A DNA stretch of 64,000 nucleotides from Dechloromonas hankyongensis (lineage in GTDB: Bacteria > Pseudomonadota > Gammaproteobacteria > Burkholderiales > Rhodocyclaceae): NCBI RefSeq assembly GCF_022012295.1, contig NZ_JAKLTN010000002.1, forward strand, positions 124,001 through 188,000, written 5' to 3'. The position numbers and the translations under genes are program-made. Of this stretch, positions 59,551-64,000 are shown one piece after another (the stretch's first letter is position 1; each line of letters begins with the position of its first letter). Under the pieces are notes generated by a model. The model did not search any database and had not been told where the DNA came from. It saw only the letters and a program-made list of their open reading frames with translations.

Positions 59551-62500
59551 ATGGCTGCTGCAAATGAATCGTCGAAGCAAGAGATCGTCAATGTGTTCAC
59601 CCAGGAATCGGGTGACATCCATTTGGGCGGTATCGATGCGCTCGTTCGCCTGAGTCTTGATCAGGTTCGTACCGATGCCCGCCGCGGCCTGAAGACCGGC
59701 ATGTTCGTCTCCGGCTATCGCGGATCGCCGGTCGGCATGCTGGATGCGGCACTGATCAAGCAACAGAAGACCCTGCTCGCCCACAACATCCACTTTGTCG
59801 ACGGCATCAACGAAGACCTCGCCGCCACCGCCGTGTGGGGAACGCAGATGCTGCACACCGTCGGCCAGCAGAAATTCGATGGCGTCACCGGCATGTGGTA
59901 CGGCAAGGCCCCCGGCGTGGATCGCTCCGGCGATGCGCTGAAGCACGCCAACTACACCGGTATCGGCAAGAACGGCGGCGTGCTGGCCATTGCCGGCGAC
60001 GATCCGAGCTGCAAGAGTTCGTCGCTGTGCTCGCAGTCCGAGCCCATGCTGTTCCACGTCGGCATGCCGTCGCTGTATCCGGCCAACGTCCAGGAAATCC
60101 TCGACCTTGGCCTGCATGGCTACAACATGTCGCGCCTGTCCGGTCTGTGGGTCGGCATGAAGATCGTCACCAACGTCGCCGACGGCAGCGGCACCGCCGA
60201 CATCAACCCCGAGCGCCTCCGTTTCGTGACGCCGGACCTGACGTTCGACGGCAAGCCCTTCGTGCCGAACATGAATCTCGGCATGAACGTGCGCGCCGAG
60301 GCGCTGGAGATGGAGCAATCCCTCTACACCCGCCGCCTCGAAGTGGCCCGTCGCTACGCCCGCGCCAACAACCTCAACAACGTCGTCTTCCCGAATCCGG
60401 ACGCCTGGCTGGGCATCATCACCGCCGGAAAGACCTACAACGACCTCAACCAGGCCTTCCTGGAAATGGGGCTGGGCGAGGCCGAACTGCGCCGATATGG
60501 CATCCGCATCCTGAAGATAGGCATGCTGTGGCCGATGGAGCCGACTGTCGTGCGCGAGTTTGCGCAAGGCCTGGAGGAAATCTTCGTCATCGAGGAAAAG
60601 CGTCCCTTCCTCGAAATGTTCGCCAAGCAGGTGCTCTACGGGCAGGTCAATGCGCCGCGCATCGTCGGTAAGTTCGACGAGGAAGACAAGGAGCTGCTGC
60701 CGCACTACGGCGAATTCGAGTCCGACACCCTCGTCCGTGCCCTGCTGAAACGCCTGTCGCGGAAGGTGCGTGTCGAATCGGCCGAAAACTGGCTCAAGCG
60801 TCTCGACGAAATCCACTCCCGCAACAAGCTGCCGACCGCCACGCGTACCGCCTGGTATTGCTCCGGCTGCCCGCACAACAGCTCCACCGTGGCGCCGGAA
60901 GGCAGCCTCGTTTCCGCCGGTATCGGCTGTCACACCATGGCCATGTGGATGGGCCGCAACGTTGTGATGGGCACCCACATGGGGGCCGAAGGCACCCAGT
61001 GGATCGGCATGGCGCCCTTCACCGAGGCGCAGCATATCTTCCAGAACATGGGCGACGGCACCTACGCCCACTCGGGCAGCCTGGCCATCCGCTATGCCGC
61101 CTCGACCGGCGTCAACATCACCTTCAAGCTGCTGCGCAACGCCCACACCTCGATGACCGGCGGCCAGGCCATCCAGGGCGAAGTGCCGGTACAGAACATG
61201 GTCAACGACCTGCTGGCCAACGGCGTGAAAAAGATCATCGTCACCACCGACGACCCGTCGCGCTTCGCCGCCATCACCCTGCCGGGCGATACCGAGGTCT
61301 GGCATCGCGACCGCCTCGACGAGGCGCAGAAGGTGCTGGCGGCCACGCCGGGCACTACCGTGTTGCTGCACGATCAGGAATGCGCCGCCGAACTGCGCCG
61401 TTCCCGCAGCCGCGGCCAGGCCGAAGAACCGGCCGAAGTCGTCGTCATCAACGAGCGCGTCTGCGAAGGCTGCGGCGATTGCGGCGAGAAATCGAACTGC
61501 ATGAGCGTCGAGCCGGTGGAAACCGAATTCGGCCGCAAGACCCGCATCCATCAGTCCTCCTGCAACAAGGACTATAGCTGCGTGAAGGGCTTCTGCCCGT
61601 CCTTCCTGACCGTCACGCCGAATCCGGCCCCGGCCAGCGAAGGCAAGAAGCCGAGGAAGGGCCGCATTCCGGCGCTCGACCGCGAACTGCCGGCGCCGGT
61701 CAACAAGATCGACGATTCCATTGGCGTCGGCATCCACGTCATGGGCATTGGCGGTACTGGTTCGGTGACCGTCGTCGCCACCCTGGCCAACGCCGCCCGC
61801 CTCGAAGGCAAGCATGTCATCGGCCTCGATCAGACCGGCCTGGCCCAGAAGGGCGGGGCGGTGATCTCCGACATCAAGATCACCCACGCGCCGTTCAAGG
61901 GGTCCAACAAGATTTCCGACGGTCGCGCCGACCTCTACCTCGGCTTCGATATCCTGAATGCGACGGACCCGAAGAACCTCGACAAGTGCGGCAAGGAACG
62001 CACCATCGCCGTCGTGTCGACGACCCAGACGCCGACCGGCCAGATGGTGACCAACCGCCGCAACCATTTCCCGGCCATCAATGGCCTGGTCGCCGGCATC
62101 AACCGGGTCAGCCGCGAAAGCGACAACGTCTTCCTCGACGGCCAGGCGATGGCCGAGGGCCTGTTCGGCGATGCCATGGCGACCAACAACTTCATGGTCG
62201 GCGTTGCCTTCCAGGCCGGCACCATTCCGCTCAAGGCCGAATCGATCGAGCAGGCTATCCAGAATTCCGGCGTGGCGGTGGCAATGAGCCTGGCTGCCTT
62301 CCGCTGGGGACGCATGGCGGTGGTCGACCGCGCCTTCGTCGAAGCCGAGATCGCCCAGCACAAGGCGGGCGGTTCGGTGATCAAGTTCCACAAGGCGCCG
62401 CAACTCTCCGTCGCCACCCGCGCCATCGTCGACGCCATCGGCGCCCAGGGCGAGGTCAAGCGTCTGGCCGAGATTCGCGTGCCGGAACTGATCGCCTACC

Positions 62501-63105
62501 AGGACGAAGACTACGCCAAGCGCTACGCCACCGTGATCCGCCGCGTCGTTGCCGCCGAACAGCGCATCGGTACCGACGGCAAGTTGGCCGCCGCGGCTGC
62601 CCGCTACCTGTACAAACTGATGGCCTACAAGGACGAGTACGAAGTGGCCCGCCTGCATACCGATCCGGCCTTCCTGGCCGAACTCGACGCGCAGTTCCCG
62701 CACGGCTACAGCGTCAAGTACAACCTGGCGCCGCCGTTGCTGGCCGAGCGCGATGCGCAGACCGGGCACCTGACCAAGAAGCAATACGGCGGCTGGATGT
62801 TCAAGGCTTTCCAGAAGCTGGCCGGCTTCAAGGGCTTGCGCGGCGGGGCACTAGACCTGTTCGGCAAGACCGAGGAGCGTCGGATGGAGCGTCGCCTGGT
62901 AGAGGACTACATCAAGACCCTGGACGAGATCGTCGCCAAGCTGACGCCGGCCAATCAGGCTGCCGCCGTCGCCTTGGCCAGCGTACCGGACGAGATTCGC
63001 GGCTACGGGCATGTGAAGGAAAAGAGCCTCGCGCTTGCCAAGACGCTGGAGGCAGCGCGGCACAAAGACTTCCTGACAGCCGAAGCCGGCCAGCAGGTCG
63101 CCTGA
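59551..63105 (+). CDS. Indolepyruvate:ferredoxin oxidoreductase-like fused protein
   Basis: A 1184-residue single-chain 2-oxoacid:ferredoxin oxidoreductase of the long proteobacterial type. The pyruvate-type N-terminal domain (TGMFVSGYRGSPVGMLDAAL) is followed by a thiamine-diphosphate domain (GIGCHTMAMWMG, MGAEGTQWIGMAPF, and later GDGTYAHSGSLAIRY). The cysteine region is CEGCGDCGEKSNC with CNKDYSCVKGFCPS, for iron-sulfur clusters. The gamma domain is GIGGTGSVTVVATLANAA. It converts an aryl 2-oxoacid to the acyl-CoA and reduces ferredoxin. ATG 59551 follows ACGGAGAC; the open frame upstream overlaps the operator. It is first in a benzoate-type operon, so its substrate may be an aromatic 2-oxoacid (inference). 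Confidence 0.9.
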   Translation: MAAANESSKQEIVNVFTQESGDIHLGGIDALVRLSLDQVRTDARRGLKTGMFVSGYRGSPVGMLDAALIKQQKTLLAHNIHFVDGINEDLAATAVWGTQMLHTVGQQKFDGVTGMWYGKAPGVDRSGDALKHANYTGIGKNGGVLAIAGDDPSCKSSSLCSQSEPMLFHVGMPSLYPANVQEILDLGLHGYNMSRLSGLWVGMKIVTNVADGSGTADINPERLRFVTPDLTFDGKPFVPNMNLGMNVRAEALEMEQSLYTRRLEVARRYARANNLNNVVFPNPDAWLGIITAGKTYNDLNQAFLEMGLGEAELRRYGIRILKIGMLWPMEPTVVREFAQGLEEIFVIEEKRPFLEMFAKQVLYGQVNAPRIVGKFDEEDKELLPHYGEFESDTLVRALLKRLSRKVRVESAENWLKRLDEIHSRNKLPTATRTAWYCSGCPHNSSTVAPEGSLVSAGIGCHTMAMWMGRNVVMGTHMGAEGTQWIGMAPFTEAQHIFQNMGDGTYAHSGSLAIRYAASTGVNITFKLLRNAHTSMTGGQAIQGEVPVQNMVNDLLANGVKKIIVTTDDPSRFAAITLPGDTEVWHRDRLDEAQKVLAATPGTTVLLHDQECAAELRRSRSRGQAEEPAEVVVINERVCEGCGDCGEKSNCMSVEPVETEFGRKTRIHQSSCNKDYSCVKGFCPSFLTVTPNPAPASEGKKPRKGRIPALDRELPAPVNKIDDSIGVGIHVMGIGGTGSVTVVATLANAARLEGKHVIGLDQTGLAQKGGAVISDIKITHAPFKGSNKISDGRADLYLGFDILNATDPKNLDKCGKERTIAVVSTTQTPTGQMVTNRRNHFPAINGLVAGINRVSRESDNVFLDGQAMAEGLFGDAMATNNFMVGVAFQAGTIPLKAESIEQAIQNSGVAVAMSLAAFRWGRMAVVDRAFVEAEIAQHKAGGSVIKFHKAPQLSVATRAIVDAIGAQGEVKRLAEIRVPELIAYQDEDYAKRYATVIRRVVAAEQRIGTDGKLAAAAARYLYKLMAYKDEYEVARLHTDPAFLAELDAQFPHGYSVKYNLAPPLLAERDAQTGHLTKKQYGGWMFKAFQKLAGFKGLRGGALDLFGKTEERRMERRLVEDYIKTLDEIVAKLTPANQAAAVALASVPDEIRGYGHVKEKSLALAKTLEAARHKDFLTAEAGQQVA

Positions 63106-63122
63106 AGCGGATAGCCGGCGCC

Positions 63123-63452
63123 ATGACCAGCACCTTCGAGATCACCCTGGAAGACACCGGCGAGCGCTATCGCTGCAAGCCGGACGAATCCCTGCTGGCC
63201 GGCATGGAGCGCCTCGGCAAGCGCGGCATTCCGGTTGGCTGCCGGGGCGGGGGTTGCGGCGTGTGCAAGGTCAGGGTGGTTGCTGGCAGTTATCGCAAGC
63301 GGGTGATGAGCCGGGCCTGCCTGTCGGTGGAAGAGGAAGCGGAAGGCGTCGTGCTGGCCTGCCGCGTGTGGCCGAGCAGCGACATGCGACTGCTGGTGCT
63401 GGGAAAGATGAAGCAAGGCGTCTGTGCGACGGGAAACCGGCGGCAGGCGTAG
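63123..63452 (+). CDS. xylT: XylT-like [2Fe-2S] ferredoxin
   Basis: A 109-residue chloroplast-type ferredoxin with cluster ligands in GCRGGGCGVCKVRV (C-x5-C-x2-C pattern) and a final Cys in VVLACRVWP. The design RVMSRACLSVEEEAEG is that of XylT, which reduces and so revives the oxidised active-site iron of catechol 2,3-dioxygenase. Its place directly before the dioxygenase gene supports that job. ATG 63123 begins 18 bases after the oxidoreductase stop. Confidence 0.9.
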   Translation: MTSTFEITLEDTGERYRCKPDESLLAGMERLGKRGIPVGCRGGGCGVCKVRVVAGSYRKRVMSRACLSVEEEAEGVVLACRVWPSSDMRLLVLGKMKQGVCATGNRRQA

Positions 63453-63516
63453 CAGCAACGAGATGCCCACGGGCATGGATTTACCGAGACAACAGAGAGA
63501 AACGAGGAGCAAACCA

Positions 63517-64000
63517 ATGGCAACAACTGGCGTAATGCGTCCCGGCCACGTTCAAGTACGCGTGCTGGACATCGAAGAGAGCATTCATTTCTACAAGAAT
63601 GTCCTGGGGCTGGTCGAAACCGGCCGCGATGCCGCCGGGCGCGTCTATTTCAAGGCCTGGGACGAACATGACCACAACAGCGTGATCCTGCGCCAGGCCG
63701 ACTCGGCCGGCATGGATTTCATGGGCTTCAAGGTGCGCGACAAGGCCACCCTGGACAAGCTCGATGCCGACCTGCAGGCCTATGGCGTCAAGACCGACCG
63801 CATCCCGGCCGGCGACATGCTGGAAACCGGCGAGCGCGTGCGCTTCGTCATCCCCAGCGGCCACGTCATGGAGCTGTACGCCGAGAAAACCTGCGTCGGC
63901 AACAGCCAGGACAACCTGAATCCGGACCCCTGGACGCCCGAGTCCGAACACGGCATCGCGCCGACCCGTTTCGACCATTGCCTGCTCTACGGTCCGGATA
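63517..64000 (+). CDS. xylE: Catechol 2,3-dioxygenase, N-terminal part (runs off window)
   Basis: The first 161 residues of an extradiol dioxygenase: GVMRPGHVQVRVLDIEESIH, GRVYFKAWDEHDHNSVILRQ, GMDFMGFKVRDKATLD, FVIPSGHVMELYAEK and the start of the catalytic domain, RFDHCLLYG, whose His is the first iron ligand. It opens the ring of catechol, the product of BenD, between C2 and C3. The other iron ligands lie outside the window. ATG 63517 follows GAGGAGC. Confidence 0.93.
   Translation, partial: MATTGVMRPGHVQVRVLDIEESIHFYKNVLGLVETGRDAAGRVYFKAWDEHDHNSVILRQADSAGMDFMGFKVRDKATLDKLDADLQAYGVKTDRIPAGDMLETGERVRFVIPSGHVMELYAEKTCVGNSQDNLNPDPWTPESEHGIAPTRFDHCLLYGPD

Overview
The window is about 64 kb of GC-rich DNA from a Gram-negative bacterium, most likely a betaproteobacterium of the Rhodocyclales (Azonexus/Dechloromonas/Ferribacterium-like). 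The reasons are the very high number of c-type cytochromes, a cytochrome c maturation System I locus, benzoate dioxygenase with meta-cleavage genes, CHASE/PAS/GGDEF/EAL signalling proteins and sigma-54 control. The taxonomic call is inference from gene content, not from a search.

Layout. (1) 1-5473: membrane sensors, including a 1308-residue CHASE-PAS-PAS-GAF-PAS-GGDEF-EAL protein. (2) 5570-24027: a large multiheme cytochrome locus. Two triheme class I cytochromes run left. A long rightward series holds a monoheme cytochrome, two tetraheme cytochromes, three NHL-type propeller proteins (two lipoproteins and one Tat substrate), a PpiC/SurA-like foldase, a 794-residue outer-membrane beta-barrel, four proteins with c7-type triheme domains, a helical periplasmic protein and an 11-heme cytochrome. 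There are 39 CXXCH motifs before the first maturation gene. I read this as an outer-membrane electron conduit (porin-cytochrome type) with its own folding and maturation factors. (3) 23074-33443: ResB- and CcsA-like System II genes, a degenerate heme-copper-oxidase-like membrane protein, a TPR protein, then ccmC-ccmD and ccmF-ccmG-ccmH-ccmI, a Tll0287-like (DUF3365) heme protein and a TlpA-like thioredoxin. ccmA, ccmB and ccmE are not in the window. (4) 33453-43486: Sel1 proteins, a histidine kinase/NtrC-type regulator pair, a small cytochrome c, two free-standing regulator-propeller proteins, a paralogue of the helical protein of the cytochrome locus, an orphan membrane sensor and a periplasmic binding protein. 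(5) 43640-48099: a peptide-type ABC importer (two permeases, fused ATPase). (6) 48101-51984: a MltD-like transglycosylase, a tandemly duplicated Ala-Glu-Asp tRNA operon, gltX and tRNA-Val. (7) 52078-54227: a LysR regulator divergent from an aldo/keto reductase. (8) 54338-64000: a BenR/XylS-like AraC regulator, benABCD running left, and a divergent operon with an indolepyruvate:ferredoxin oxidoreductase-like protein, an XylT-like ferredoxin and the start of catechol 2,3-dioxygenase.

Regulation seen in the sequence. Sigma-54 promoter-like sites (GG-N10-GC with TGGC.../TTGC boxes) lie before the divergent cytochrome operons (7656-7701), before the tetraheme cytochrome (10246), before ccsA (24052) and before ccmF (28002); a weaker one lies at 14774. 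The NtrC-type activator at 35663-37027 is the obvious candidate to drive them, which would make the conduit, both maturation systems and the two-component pair one regulon. Separately, the 248-bp gap between benA and the oxidoreductase gene has four sites matching the XylS/BenR motif TGCA-N6-GGNTA. They form two pairs with 22-bp periodicity facing outward, each next to a promoter-like element, so one regulator probably switches both operons.

I see no insertion sequence, prophage, integron or CRISPR array. No gap longer than 300 bases lacks a gene.
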